Assembly (NCBI RefSeq): GCF_016458825.1
Contig: NZ_CP066744.1
Span: forward strand, 1,423,868-1,487,867
DNA from: Miniphocaeibacter halophilus
GTDB taxonomy: Bacteria > Bacillota > Clostridia > Tissierellales > Peptoniphilaceae
DNA length: 64,000 nucleotides
Direction of reading: 5' to 3'
The stretch's first letter is position 1. Every line of letters starts with the position of its first letter. Under the pieces are notes generated by a model, which ran no database searches, was not told where the DNA came from, and saw only the letters and a program-made list of their open reading frames with translations. Of the stretch, positions 37,687 to 47,298 are shown piece after piece. A program made the position numbers and the translations under genes.

Positions 37687-39576
37687 ATGGAAATAAATAA
37701 AAAATTAGGATATGAATATACAAAAGAATATACGATATTTAGGATTTGGTCTTCCTCACGCAGAGATATAACCTTAGTAATTTATGATGACTATAGAGAT
37801 ATTAGAAGAACTGAATATAAGATGAAAAGGGATAGATTTGGTTTATTTGAAATAAAGGTAATGGGAGATTTACATTTAAAATTCTATAATTACATTATAG
37901 AGGGAAAATATGAAATAACAGATCCTTATTCAGTAGCTTCTTCTATTAATAGCACTAAATCCTGTGTTTTGGACTTGGAAAAGACAGATCCAAAAGGATT
38001 TAGAGAACATAAATCTCCAGATAATAAAATAAAAGATGCAATAATCTATGAAGTCCATGTTAAAGATTATTCTATTGATAAAAGTTCAAATACTAAAGAG
38101 GAATATAGGGGGAAATTTTTAGGACTTGCAGATTTAAATTCCAATTATAATGGCTATTCTACTGGATTAAAAAATTTAATAGATTTAGGAATTACCCATG
38201 TACATTTAATGCCTATATATGATTATTTAACAGTAGATGAAGATTCAGATAGTTATTTAAAAGAGACTAACTACAATTGGGGTTATGATCCGGAACTTTT
38301 TAACAATATAGAAGGTTCCTATTCAACAGATCCGGAAAATCCCATATCTAGAATTTATGAACTCAAAACCATGATACAAAGACTTCATGAAAATGGAATA
38401 TCGGTAATTATGGACGTTGTTTATAATCATACCTATAGGACTAATGATTCGAATTTCAATATATTATCTCCAGGATATTTTTATAGGTTAAATGGAAATG
38501 GAGATTTTTCAAATGGTTCCGGTTGTGGAAATGAGTTTAAGTCCGAATCTACAATGGGTAGGAAATTTATAATAGATTCTCTTGTTTATTATGCTACAGA
38601 ATACAAAATAGATGGGTTTAGATTTGATTTAATGGCCTTAATAGATATAGAAACAATAAATATGGCCATAAAAAAACTAAGGGAAATAAATCCTAATATT
38701 ATTATTTATGGTGAACCTTGGATGGCCTTGGACAGTCCACTACCTATAAATGAAAGAACTTTAGCAGGTAGCCAAAAGGAAAAGGAGTTTGCCGTCTTTA
38801 ATGCTGATTTTAGAGATGCTATTAAAGGCGACAACGATGGAAATGGTAAGGGTTATATTCAAGGTGATTTCTACTTAAAAAACCGTATAGAAAAAGGTAT
38901 AGCAGGCTCTATAGATTATGATAAAAGTAGAAGGGGTTTTGCTCACAATGCTACAGAGAGTATAAATTATTTCAATGCCCATGATAATTTGATAATAATG
39001 GATAAATTACTGAAATCTGTAGATGACAAGGAAAATCTTAATAAAATATATAAAATGGTTTTTAATATTTTATTTACATCTTTAGGTATACCATTTTTCC
39101 ATAGTGGAAATGAATTTATGAGAGATAAAAAAATGTCCCATAATTCATATAATGCCCCTTTAGAAATAAACGGTATTAACTGGCAGTTAAAAGAGAAAAA
39201 TATAGACATATATAATTATATTGCCCAACTTATTAAATTTAGGAAAACCAGACAGGAATTTAAAATTTTCAAAAATGAGGATATTAAAAAAAGCTTATTC
39301 TTTCTGCCATTGGCAAATGACGGGATTATAATATATACGATTAAAAAACACAATAATAGAATACTTTTAATTATTCATAATTGTAATAGAAATAATTTTG
39401 AAATTTCACTAAAGAAAATAAAGAAACATATTTCACAATCCTATGAAATATATAAAGTAAAAGATATTAAGAAGGTATTTAACGACCATGGTATAGTTAA
39501 TGAAAAACTTGAAAAACAAGGTTTTTCTATTAAAATGGCTCCTTTAGAAACCGAGATTTATGAAATAGAGATTTAA
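37687..39576 (+). CDS. type I pullulanase-like debranching enzyme
   Basis: Probably cleaves alpha-1,6 links in glycogen or limit dextrin. The protein (629 residues from ATG 37687; GTG 37675 is an alternative) has a short CBM48-like N-terminus and a GH13 barrel. YNWGYDP is the pullulanase signature, DVVYNHT region I, GFRFDLMAL holds the nucleophile Asp, YGEPWMA the acid Glu, and FNAHDN the last region. No signal peptide is visible, so it acts in the cytoplasm on stored glycogen. Confidence 0.88.
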   Translation: MEINKKLGYEYTKEYTIFRIWSSSRRDITLVIYDDYRDIRRTEYKMKRDRFGLFEIKVMGDLHLKFYNYIIEGKYEITDPYSVASSINSTKSCVLDLEKTDPKGFREHKSPDNKIKDAIIYEVHVKDYSIDKSSNTKEEYRGKFLGLADLNSNYNGYSTGLKNLIDLGITHVHLMPIYDYLTVDEDSDSYLKETNYNWGYDPELFNNIEGSYSTDPENPISRIYELKTMIQRLHENGISVIMDVVYNHTYRTNDSNFNILSPGYFYRLNGNGDFSNGSGCGNEFKSESTMGRKFIIDSLVYYATEYKIDGFRFDLMALIDIETINMAIKKLREINPNIIIYGEPWMALDSPLPINERTLAGSQKEKEFAVFNADFRDAIKGDNDGNGKGYIQGDFYLKNRIEKGIAGSIDYDKSRRGFAHNATESINYFNAHDNLIIMDKLLKSVDDKENLNKIYKMVFNILFTSLGIPFFHSGNEFMRDKKMSHNSYNAPLEINGINWQLKEKNIDIYNYIAQLIKFRKTRQEFKIFKNEDIKKSLFFLPLANDGIIIYTIKKHNNRILLIIHNCNRNNFEISLKKIKKHISQSYEIYKVKDIKKVFNDHGIVNEKLEKQGFSIKMAPLETEIYEIEI

Positions 39577-39577
39577 T

Positions 39578-40159
39578 ATGAACATTATTGAAATTTATGA
39601 ACTTGAAAATTTTGAAAACATATTTAAAAGTTCCACTAAGGCTTTAGAAAAATATAATAGTGAAAAAATAAAACTTGATTCAGGTATAGTAGAAGCTACT
39701 AATATGATAATCTATCTAGCTAAGAATAATAAGGATTATTCCAGTATATTCAATAAGGAATTAAACGAAGAAAACTATTTAGAAATAATAGAAGAGTTAG
39801 GTAGATATATAGGTAAAAGAACTATTTCTGTTTTACAGATGAATAGGGGAATAAAAAAATATACTGGATTAAAGGGAAAAAAATTACATTTAATGAAAAA
39901 TTATTGGAAATGGAATAATAATTCTGTTTATGAATATATAAAAAGTGGAATTTTTTCAAATAGTCCGGTACTTATGATAACATGGAATTTTAAGGATAAG
40001 GATATTCAAAATAGATGGTTTTGTATAATAGGAATGAAAAAGTATGATAATGGTAAAGTAGAATTAATTGCTACTACAGGTAAGGAAAAGAAAATATTGG
40101 ATTTAAATAGCTGGCTTGAAGGAAAATCTTTGTATAAAGGTTTAATATATTATAAATAG
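39578..40159 (+). CDS. unknown protein of the glycogen operon
   Basis: A 193-residue soluble protein with no signal or membrane helix. I recognise no family. The N-terminal half is charged and helical; the C-terminal part (from about residue 125: SPVLMITWNFKDKD, WFCIIGMKKYDNGKVELIAT) looks like alternating beta-strands. It starts one base after the debranching gene and ends nine before pgm, so it is surely co-transcribed with the glycogen genes. A role in glycogen metabolism is suggested by position only. Confidence 0.7.
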   Translation: MNIIEIYELENFENIFKSSTKALEKYNSEKIKLDSGIVEATNMIIYLAKNNKDYSSIFNKELNEENYLEIIEELGRYIGKRTISVLQMNRGIKKYTGLKGKKLHLMKNYWKWNNNSVYEYIKSGIFSNSPVLMITWNFKDKDIQNRWFCIIGMKKYDNGKVELIATTGKEKKILDLNSWLEGKSLYKGLIYYK

Positions 40160-40168
40160 GAGGTTACA

Positions 40169-41863
40169 ATGGATTATAAAAAAGTATATGAAGAGTGGTT
40201 AAACAACGATTTTTTTGACAGTGAAACTAGAAAAGAATTAGAGTCAATAAAGGGAAATGAAGAGGAAATTCAAGATAGGTTTTACCAATCTTTAGAATTT
40301 GGAACAGCTGGATTAAGAGGAAAAATTGGTGCAGGAACAAATAGAATGAACCAATATACAGTTGCAGAAGCTACCCAAGGTTTAGCTACTACTATTTTAG
40401 CTAGGGGAAAGGAAGCGGCAGAAAAAGGCGTTGCTATTGCATATGATGTAAGACATTTTTCTAAGGAGTTTGCAGAAATTACAGCATCTGTTTTAGCGGC
40501 TAATGGCATTAAGGTGTATTTATCCGACGATATAAGACCTACACCAGTATTATCTTATGCAATAAGACATTTTAAAACCATTTCAGGGGTAATGGTTACA
40601 GCAAGCCATAATCCTAGAGAGTACAATGGTTATAAGGCGTATTGGAAAGAAGGTTCTCAAATATTAGACGATATTGCTGATGAAATATTAGACAATATCG
40701 GTAAAATAAAGAATTATAGTGAAATAAAGAATATGGATTTACAAGAGGCTATAGACAAGGGCCTAGTAGTATATTTTGGTGAAGAGTTAGATAATTTATA
40801 TATTAAAGATATGTTGTCACTTACTATTAACGATGAAGAAGTAGATAAGGATATAAAAATTGTATATTCTCCATTAAATGGAACTGGTAATAAACTAGTT
40901 AGAAGGATTTTAAAAGAAAGGGAATTTAATAATATTTATATAGTAAAAGAACAAGAATCCCCAGACCCTGATTTTACTACAGTAGGTTATCCTAATCCGG
41001 AAGATCCAAAAGCCTTTAAATACTCTATTGAATTAGGAAAAGAAGTAGGGGCAGATATATTAATAGCAACAGATCCAGACGCTGATAGAACCGCTGTAGA
41101 AGTAAGAGATAAAAATGGCGAGTATGTATTTTTAAATGGAAATAAAATAGGTGCTTTGTTAATTAACTATATTTTAAGTGAAAGACATAGAAAAAATAAT
41201 CTTCCTGAAAATAGTGTTGTTGTTAAATCAATAGTTACAGGTGATTTAGGAACTAGAATTGCAGAAAAATACAATGTAGAAATGATAGAAACTTTAACTG
41301 GCTTTAAAAATGTTAGTGGAAAAGCCAATGAATATGATATTACAGGAGAAAAAACTTTCTTGTTTGGTTTTGAAGAAAGTATAGGATATAACTATGGAAC
41401 CTTTGTAAGAGATAAAGATGCAGTTAACTCTGCAATGATGATTGCTGAAATGGCAGGTTTTTATAAAAAACAAGGTAAAACATTGTTGGATATTTTAGAA
41501 GAATTATTCAATACCTATGGAGTTTATAATGAAAGATTGATTTCTATAACTTTAGAAGGTTTAGATGGCCAGGCTAGAATAAAAAGAATCATGGATGAAT
41601 TTAGACGAGAAGCTATAAAAGAAATAGGAAACATAAAGCTAGATAAAACTATAGATTACTTAGTAGACGACACTGGTATGCCAAAATCCAATGTATTAAA
41701 ATATTATTTTGATGACAATTCCTGGTATGCTTTAAGACCATCAGGTACAGAACCAAAAATTAAAGTTTATATTTATTCAGTAGGAAAAACAAAAGAGGAT
41801 TCTGAAGAAAAATTGGACATAATTGAAAAAGCAACAAGAGGTAGGATTGACAGTATAAAATAA
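40169..41863 (+). CDS. pgcA: phosphoglucomutase (alpha-D-phosphohexomutase, PgcA type)
   Basis: Interconverts glucose 6-phosphate and glucose 1-phosphate, linking glycolysis to glycogen. The 564-residue protein has GTAGLRGKIGAGTNRMN near residue 46, the active serine loop VMVTASHNPREYNGYK near residue 145, the metal site ATDPDADRTAVEV, and the sugar-binding GFEESIGY; the phosphate loop is ALRPSGTEPKIKVY. It is the last intact gene of the glycogen operon. AGGAGG precedes the ATG. Confidence 0.92.
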   Translation: MDYKKVYEEWLNNDFFDSETRKELESIKGNEEEIQDRFYQSLEFGTAGLRGKIGAGTNRMNQYTVAEATQGLATTILARGKEAAEKGVAIAYDVRHFSKEFAEITASVLAANGIKVYLSDDIRPTPVLSYAIRHFKTISGVMVTASHNPREYNGYKAYWKEGSQILDDIADEILDNIGKIKNYSEIKNMDLQEAIDKGLVVYFGEELDNLYIKDMLSLTINDEEVDKDIKIVYSPLNGTGNKLVRRILKEREFNNIYIVKEQESPDPDFTTVGYPNPEDPKAFKYSIELGKEVGADILIATDPDADRTAVEVRDKNGEYVFLNGNKIGALLINYILSERHRKNNLPENSVVVKSIVTGDLGTRIAEKYNVEMIETLTGFKNVSGKANEYDITGEKTFLFGFEESIGYNYGTFVRDKDAVNSAMMIAEMAGFYKKQGKTLLDILEELFNTYGVYNERLISITLEGLDGQARIKRIMDEFRREAIKEIGNIKLDKTIDYLVDDTGMPKSNVLKYYFDDNSWYALRPSGTEPKIKVYIYSVGKTKEDSEEKLDIIEKATRGRIDSIK

Positions 41864-41877
41864 ATTAAGGAAAGTAT

Positions 41878-42238
41878 ATGAAAAAGAATATTTTGGATTT
41901 TCAGATTAAGGTTGGAGTAGATGATGATAATGAAAGCATAAAGGCCACTTCTCTTAAGATGGAAATGAAGTATTCCAATAGTAAAGATAAAGTAAAAATG
42001 CCTCCCACTAAAATATCATAAGTCAAGATGAATTAGAAGAAGCGCTAAATCAAGAGTATGACTTGTATAATTTAGAAAAAGACTATGAAATAACGGAAAT
42101 TACAGATGAAGAATTCAGCTATTTACTGAAAATATTAATAGATGAAAACAATAAATAGCTGAAGAGAATATTATAGCTATTAGAAAATTGTACAAACCAA
42201 CAGATGAACAATTGAGCAAAATAGACGGTTATAAATAA
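41878..42238 (+). pseudogene. decayed small gene of unknown function
   Basis: An ATG at 41878 opens a frame beginning KKNILDFQIKVGVDDDNES that stops at about 42021. A frame beginning near 41998 (ISQDELEEALNQEYDLYNLE) then runs to 42157, and a third segment (IAEENIIAIRKLYKPTDEQ) ends at 42236-42238. Joined, these give an acidic protein of about 120 residues, so two small indels seem to have broken it. I recognise no family. The stretch to 42319 is AT-rich and shows no purine riboswitch before xpt. Confidence 0.6.
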
Positions 42239-42319
42239 TATTAAATCTGTGCAGTTGATTTAGTTTTATTTTCAAGATATAGTTATAATAGAATATTTTT
42301 ACTATAGAGAGGTGCTGAT

Positions 42320-42901
42320 TTGAATCCGTTAGAGGAGAGAATTATTGAAGAAGGGATTGTTCTTCCAGGGGACATCCTAAAAGTTGATAAATTTATTAAT
42401 CATATGATTGATCCAGAATTATTTGTTAAACTAGCTGATGAATTTTACGAAAGATTTAAAAACAAGGAAATAGATAAAATTCTAACTTTGGAAGTTTCTG
42501 GAATAGGAATAGCTTTTGCTTGTGGATTAAAATTTAAAAAACCAGTTTTATTTGCAAAAAAAACAGTTTCAAAAACTTTAGGCAGTGATGTTTATACTTC
42601 ACAAGTGTATAGTTTTACAAAGAAAATAAATTATGACATAATGGTAGCTAAAGAATTTTTACAAAAAGGCGAAAGAGTTTTAATTATAGATGACTTCTTA
42701 GCAAATGGTAAGGCAATAGAAGGACTTGTAGATCTATGCAATCAAGCAGGAGCAAAAGTACAAGGTATAGGTATCTTAATTGAAAAAGATTTTCAACCTG
42801 GTGGAAAGAAAATCAGAGAAGAAGGGTTTCAGTTGGAATCATTAGCTATTATTGAAAAATTTGAAAATGGCAAGGTAGTTTTTAAAGAGAGTATATCCTA
42901 G
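42320..42901 (+). CDS. xpt: xanthine phosphoribosyltransferase
   Basis: Salvages xanthine to XMP using PRPP. The 193-residue protein starts at TTG with GAGAGGTG upstream. Typical motifs: LEERIIEEG.VLPGDILKVDKFINHMIDP at the N-terminus, EVSGIGIAFACGLK, and the PRPP-binding loop VLIIDDFLANGKAIEGL. Length is normal. It stands alone between terminators. It fits the purine theme of the cluster at 59-64 kb, though not in the same operon. Confidence 0.92.
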   Translation: MNPLEERIIEEGIVLPGDILKVDKFINHMIDPELFVKLADEFYERFKNKEIDKILTLEVSGIGIAFACGLKFKKPVLFAKKTVSKTLGSDVYTSQVYSFTKKINYDIMVAKEFLQKGERVLIIDDFLANGKAIEGLVDLCNQAGAKVQGIGILIEKDFQPGGKKIREEGFQLESLAIIEKFENGKVVFKESIS

Positions 42902-42915
42902 GATATACTCTTTTA
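42888..42915 (+). terminator. xpt terminator overlapping its stop codon
   Basis: AGAGTATATCC and GGATATACTCT form an 11-bp stem followed by TTTT. The stop codon TAG (42899-42901) is in the loop. Confidence 0.8.
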
Positions 42916-43008
42916 AATTTTAAAAAAAATGTTACAATTTGGTTAAAATATAGGAAAAAAACTGTTTTTAATGTAAAATAGTAATATCAAATTATTTTAG
43001 GAGCTTGT

Positions 43009-43518
43009 ATGAAATTTATTATAGATTTATTAGATAAGTTTTTATCTGTGAAATTAACAGCTAATTTAACGCTGTATGAATTATTATCAATGATTTTTAA
43101 ATATGTTTTTGTAATTATAATTTATTATTTTATATTGAATATTATTAAGATGATCTACTTGGATATTAAGGGAATTAGCAATATGAACACTATAGCAAAT
43201 ACCTATTTAAAACTTATAAACAGGAAGGAAAAACTTCCTTTTAAGATTCAAGAACATTACTTTATAGGTGACAATACGGTAATTGGTAGATCAGATCAAA
43301 ATGATATTGTCTTAAAAGATAGGTTCATTTCAAAAAAACACGCCAGGATTACAAAAAGAAATGGTGTTTATTTTATAGAGGATTTAAATTCTGCCAATGG
43401 AGTATTTATTAACGGTCAAAGAGTTGAGAATACTATAGAATTAAAGGACAAGGATTTAATTGATATTGGACAGGTAGAATTTTTATTTGTAAATGGTGAA
43501 GATGAAGATGAGAATTAA
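43009..43518 (+). CDS. membrane-anchored FHA-domain protein
   Basis: A 169-residue protein with one membrane segment (about residues 30-50) and a C-terminal forkhead-associated domain: VIGRSDQNDIVLKDRFISKKHARI, with the phosphothreonine-contacting Arg and Ser, and LNSANGVFINGQRV. FHA domains bind phosphothreonine peptides. It is translationally overlapped with rodA and a penicillin-binding protein gene, an arrangement also known in actinobacteria, where Ser/Thr kinases regulate wall synthesis. No kinase gene is in this window. Confidence 0.88.
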   Translation: MKFIIDLLDKFLSVKLTANLTLYELLSMIFKYVFVIIIYYFILNIIKMIYLDIKGISNMNTIANTYLKLINRKEKLPFKIQEHYFIGDNTVIGRSDQNDIVLKDRFISKKHARITKRNGVYFIEDLNSANGVFINGQRVENTIELKDKDLIDIGQVEFLFVNGEDEDEN

Positions 43519-44827
43519 AAGTAAAGCAAGAAAGAAACAGAAACTATCGTTAAAAGAAAGATTCTTAAGTATAGGTACCAATTTAACCAGTGGCAAATTA
43601 AGAGATCCTGCAACACTGTTACTTTGGTTTCAAATATTTGCTTTTGGTTTAGTACTGGCAAATGATAGGGAAAATTTCACATTGAAAAAACTGCTTGTAT
43701 TTGTAGCGGTTATTGTAGTTGTATATGTAGCAAATAAAGTGGTTACTAAAATCACTGATGGTGATAACTACTTGCTTCTTATAGCTTCAATGCTATTTAG
43801 TATAGGAGTAACGATGATATATAGAATTACTCCAACTGAAGGTATTAAACAGACTATTTGGTTTATAGGTGGGCTGGTTTTATTTTTTGTAGTATATTTT
43901 ATTTTAAAATCATTTAGAGGATGGGAAAATTTAACAATACTATATTTAATTGGTTGTTTTGCTATGTTTATTATTACCCTATTATTTGCAGGCTATAATA
44001 AAGGGGCTTACAACTGGGTTAGTATATTTGGATTTAGCTTTCAATTATCTGAAATAACAAAAATACTCTATGTATTTTTCATAGCATCATATCAGCTAAA
44101 TGATAAATTCCTAAGGGGAACAAAATTAGAAAAATACTTAAAATATAAGGATTATCTATATATGCTAATATCCTATATTTTTATAGGAATGTTCTTTTTA
44201 CAAAGGGACTTAGGTTCAGCTGTTATATTTTTTTCTGTATATATTGTTTCACTATTTGTCTTTGATTACGATAAAAAAATAATAGCTGGAAATATTATAC
44301 TAGCATTAATTGGAGCTGTAGCAGCATATTTTATATTTCCACATATTCAAACAAGATTTGAAATTTGGATAGACCCTTGGGCAGATCCAGGTTATAAGGG
44401 ATATCAAATAATTCAATCTCTGTTTGCCTTATCTGCTGGTGGATTTTTTGGAACAGGTTTAGGATTAGGACAACCAAACTTAATTCCAATAGCAACTTCG
44501 GACTTTATATTTCCGGCAATTGTTGAAGAAATGGGAATATTTACAGGAATGGGAGTTCTTATGTTGTTTATGATTCTTGTATATAGAGGATTTAAAATCT
44601 CTATGGAGCAACAAAGTAACTTCTTTAAATTCGTTGCTTTAGGAATTTCTGTTTTATTTGCTGTTCAAGCTATTTTGATGATTGGAGGAGTTTTAAAGGT
44701 TATTCCAATGACAGGTATTACAATTCCCTTTGTAAGTTACGGAGGTAGTTCTATGGTATCAAGTTTTATGTCTTTAGGAGTATTGCAATATTGCTCTTCA
44801 GATATTAAGGGAAGAATGGTGGATTAA
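43493..44827 (+). CDS. SEDS-family peptidoglycan polymerase (RodA/FtsW)
   Basis: A 444-residue polytopic membrane protein with about ten helices. It belongs to the SEDS family that polymerises lipid II into glycan strands: AGYNKGAYNWVSIFGFSFQLSE, the catalytic-region FLQRDLGSAVIFF with Asp, and GITIPFVSYGGSSMVSSFMSLG. Starts at 43493, 43502 or 43508 are possible; all overlap the FHA gene. The partner transpeptidase gene overlaps its stop by one base. RodA and FtsW cannot be told apart safely here. Confidence 0.9.
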   Translation: MVKMKMRIKSKARKKQKLSLKERFLSIGTNLTSGKLRDPATLLLWFQIFAFGLVLANDRENFTLKKLLVFVAVIVVVYVANKVVTKITDGDNYLLLIASMLFSIGVTMIYRITPTEGIKQTIWFIGGLVLFFVVYFILKSFRGWENLTILYLIGCFAMFIITLLFAGYNKGAYNWVSIFGFSFQLSEITKILYVFFIASYQLNDKFLRGTKLEKYLKYKDYLYMLISYIFIGMFFLQRDLGSAVIFFSVYIVSLFVFDYDKKIIAGNIILALIGAVAAYFIFPHIQTRFEIWIDPWADPGYKGYQIIQSLFALSAGGFFGTGLGLGQPNLIPIATSDFIFPAIVEEMGIFTGMGVLMLFMILVYRGFKISMEQQSNFFKFVALGISVLFAVQAILMIGGVLKVIPMTGITIPFVSYGGSSMVSSFMSLGVLQYCSSDIKGRMVD

Positions 44828-46260
44828 TGGAAAAATTTAATAAAAAAATATTAATAGTTTTTTCTTTTTTGGTTTTTCTATTTTTAGGACTGGTTTTATA
44901 TATGACATATTTTCAAATAGCTAAAGCGAAAGATGTTTCAACGGGTTATGGAAAATATGGACAATATAATAAAAGATATTGGGTTGATGAAAATAAAGTA
45001 AAACGAGGTACTGTTTATGATAGCCAAAATAATATTGTAGTTGAAACTTTAAAGGATAGTAATGGAAATAATTACAGGAACTTTCCTTTTGATGATATCT
45101 ATGCTCCTATTACTGGATACTCCATTAATGGTGGTAGTGGATTAGAAAAATCCTTTGGAAAACAACTTTTAAATATAAAAGAGGACACTCCTTTGTCCGA
45201 TTTAAAAAAATTAGTAGAAAAACAAGATGAAGGAAATAATTTAGTACTTACAACTAACTATAAAATGCAAAAGGTTGCTATGGATTTATTGGAAAATACT
45301 GAAGCGAAAAAAGGTTCAATAGTTGCAATGAATCCAAAAACAGGAGCAATTTATGCCATGGCATCATATCCTAGTTTTAATCCTAACAAAGTTGCAGAAA
45401 ACTGGGATGAAATTATTGCCGATAATGAAAGTGCCGTCTTATTAAACAGAGCTACTCAAGGACTTTATGTACCTGGTTCGGTTTTTAAAGTCGTAACTGC
45501 AACTAGTATATTGGAAAACACAGACAAGGTTGAAAGCTTAGTAATAAAAGACGAAGGAAAAATTAAAATTGGTGGTCTTGAAATAAGCAATATAGAAAAC
45601 ATGGTAAATAATAGGACGGACTTAGAAAAAGCCTTAGTAAAATCTTCAAATGTTTATTTTGCAAAATTAGCTGCTGAACTTGGAGCTGATATTTTAAGAG
45701 AAACTGTAGATAAATACTATATAGGAAAAGAATTTGAATTTGATTTACCAATGTATAAATCAAAAAATGGTTATGTTGACGGAATAGATGATGCTAATAT
45801 TGCGACAACCTCCTTTGGACAAGGGGATACCCTTGTAACGCCACTAAACATGGCTATGGTTATGTCTACTATAGCAAATGAAGGCAAGATGATGCAGCCT
45901 TTTATAGTAGATCAAATTATATCTCCAGATGGAGATATAACAAAAACAGAACCTAAGGTGTTGTCAGAAGTAACTACTCCAGAAATAGCAAATGAAATTT
46001 TAGGAGATATGGTTTCCGTAGTTAGAGATGGCTCAAAAGCGTATATACGAGGAATAAAAGTAGCTGGTAAATCAGGAACAGCGGAAATAAAAAATAAGGA
46101 TTCAACAAATGATTGGTTTATTGCAGCTGCACCGGCAGATGATCCGACAATAGCTGTAGCTGTAGTATTGGAAGATAGCGGTATTGGTGGTGACAAATCA
46201 GCTGGTCCATTAGCTAAGGTTATGATTCAAAATGCAATAAATAATGGTTTAGGTCAATAA
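44827..46260 (+). CDS. class B penicillin-binding protein (PbpA-like transpeptidase)
   Basis: Cross-links peptidoglycan outside the membrane. The 477-residue protein has one N-terminal membrane helix (about residues 7-30), a dimerisation region, and a transpeptidase domain with SxxK at S218-K221 (PGSVFKVVTA), SxN at S273-N275 (KSSNVYF), and KSG at K415-G417. It is short, like actinobacterial PbpA. With the FHA and SEDS genes it forms a compact wall-synthesis unit. Confidence 0.92.
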   Translation: MEKFNKKILIVFSFLVFLFLGLVLYMTYFQIAKAKDVSTGYGKYGQYNKRYWVDENKVKRGTVYDSQNNIVVETLKDSNGNNYRNFPFDDIYAPITGYSINGGSGLEKSFGKQLLNIKEDTPLSDLKKLVEKQDEGNNLVLTTNYKMQKVAMDLLENTEAKKGSIVAMNPKTGAIYAMASYPSFNPNKVAENWDEIIADNESAVLLNRATQGLYVPGSVFKVVTATSILENTDKVESLVIKDEGKIKIGGLEISNIENMVNNRTDLEKALVKSSNVYFAKLAAELGADILRETVDKYYIGKEFEFDLPMYKSKNGYVDGIDDANIATTSFGQGDTLVTPLNMAMVMSTIANEGKMMQPFIVDQIISPDGDITKTEPKVLSEVTTPEIANEILGDMVSVVRDGSKAYIRGIKVAGKSGTAEIKNKDSTNDWFIAAAPADDPTIAVAVVLEDSGIGGDKSAGPLAKVMIQNAINNGLGQ

Positions 46261-46265
46261 GATAC

Positions 46266-46300
46266 AAAAGACATCTTACGAATTTGTAAGATGTCTTTTT
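46266..46300. terminator. bidirectional terminator between pbp and NAD kinase
   Basis: AAAAGACATCTTAC pairs perfectly with GTAAGATGTCTTTT around a six-base loop, followed by T on the plus strand and, read on the other strand, by T after the A run. Confidence 0.85.
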
Positions 46301-46306
46301 ATATTT

Positions 46307-47131
46307 TTATAGGAATTTATCCTTAACATTTAACCAGTACCAATCCTTATAAAAACTTATTTTTTTAATATTCTTTTCAGAGGTTTTAAATAAAACATAG
46401 TCTAAATCATCATAATTTAAACTCATACCATCTGCGATAAATAGGGAATTGCTATTAATATCCTCACTTCGAGTTTTAATTTTTAAAACCGACTTACTAG
46501 GTATTACTATGGAATTTAAAAGAGACCTATAAGCTTTTGAATTAATAGGAGCTAGGGGAGTTAACTGATAGCCTTCCAAGGAACGATACAAAATAGCTCC
46601 TCCTGCTGAAAAGTTGTAGGCAGTTGACCCAGAAGGTGTTGAAACCAGTAAAGCGTCTCCTGCAAAGGATTCTAGGTGATTATCGTCAATATAAACATCA
46701 AGATGTATTATTGAATTATCACTTGAACGAACTACAAATTCATTAAGGGCCGTATAGGTATAAACCCTATTACTATTTTTAGTTGAAATTTTAGCTTCTA
46801 GTAAATCCAAAGTTTCTATTTCATAATTATTATTTAAATAATCATCAATAAATTTATTTATATTAGGAACAAGTATTTCTTGGTAGAAACCTAAATGCCC
46901 GGTATTTATACCTACAAATGGTATATTTGAAAAATTTGATTTATGGACAGCTCTTAAAAAAGCGCCGTCACCGCCGATACATATATTTAAATCTGCATTT
47001 TCATTATACTCATAAAATACATTAAATCCTCTTTTTTCAAATTTTTCTTGAACTTCTAAACTAATAGTTAAAGATTTATGATTATTATTTGGAAAAAGAT
47101 TTACTATTTTTTTTAAAGACAAGAATCTCAC
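46307..47131 (-). CDS. nadK: NAD kinase
   Basis: Phosphorylates NAD to NADP. The 274-residue protein shows the family GGDG motif (NLNICIGGDGAFLRAVHKSN near residue 50), GINTGHLGFYQE, NEFVVRSSDNSI, and the NAD-binding DALLVSTPSGSTAYNFSAGGAI. TPLAPIN follows. Length is normal. It is a single gene, convergent with the wall operon. Confidence 0.92.
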   Translation of the reverse strand: MRFLSLKKIVNLFPNNNHKSLTISLEVQEKFEKRGFNVFYEYNENADLNICIGGDGAFLRAVHKSNFSNIPFVGINTGHLGFYQEILVPNINKFIDDYLNNNYEIETLDLLEAKISTKNSNRVYTYTALNEFVVRSSDNSIIHLDVYIDDNHLESFAGDALLVSTPSGSTAYNFSAGGAILYRSLEGYQLTPLAPINSKAYRSLLNSIVIPSKSVLKIKTRSEDINSNSLFIADGMSLNYDDLDYVLFKTSEKNIKKISFYKDWYWLNVKDKFL

Positions 47132-47262
47132 TCCATTCTAAAATTGGGGAAAATATAAAATATTATACCATTAAATATATCATAACAACATAAAATGGAA
47201 TAGTAAAATCTGTTTTTTATATTTGAAAATAAAGCATATAAACAACAAATATTAATTCTTTA
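47132..47262. other. AT-rich intergenic stretch
   Basis: Between nadK and the small RNA promoter. Nothing recognisable beyond the likely nadK promoter region on the minus strand. Confidence 0.4.
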
Positions 47263-47291
47263 TTGAAAAGTAATCTATTGTTAGGTATAAT
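47263..47291 (+). promoter_or_regulatory. promoter of the probable 6S RNA
   Basis: TTGAAA (47263-47268), 17 bases and TATAAT (47286-47291) predict an RNA start near 47299, exactly at the base of the large hairpin below. Confidence 0.78.
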
Positions 47292-47298
47292 TATAGTA

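Noticed and set aside
42239-42319. Purine riboswitch upstream of xpt
   Set aside because: The leader is only about 80 bases, AT-rich, and shows neither the conserved three-way junction core nor an attenuator hairpin.
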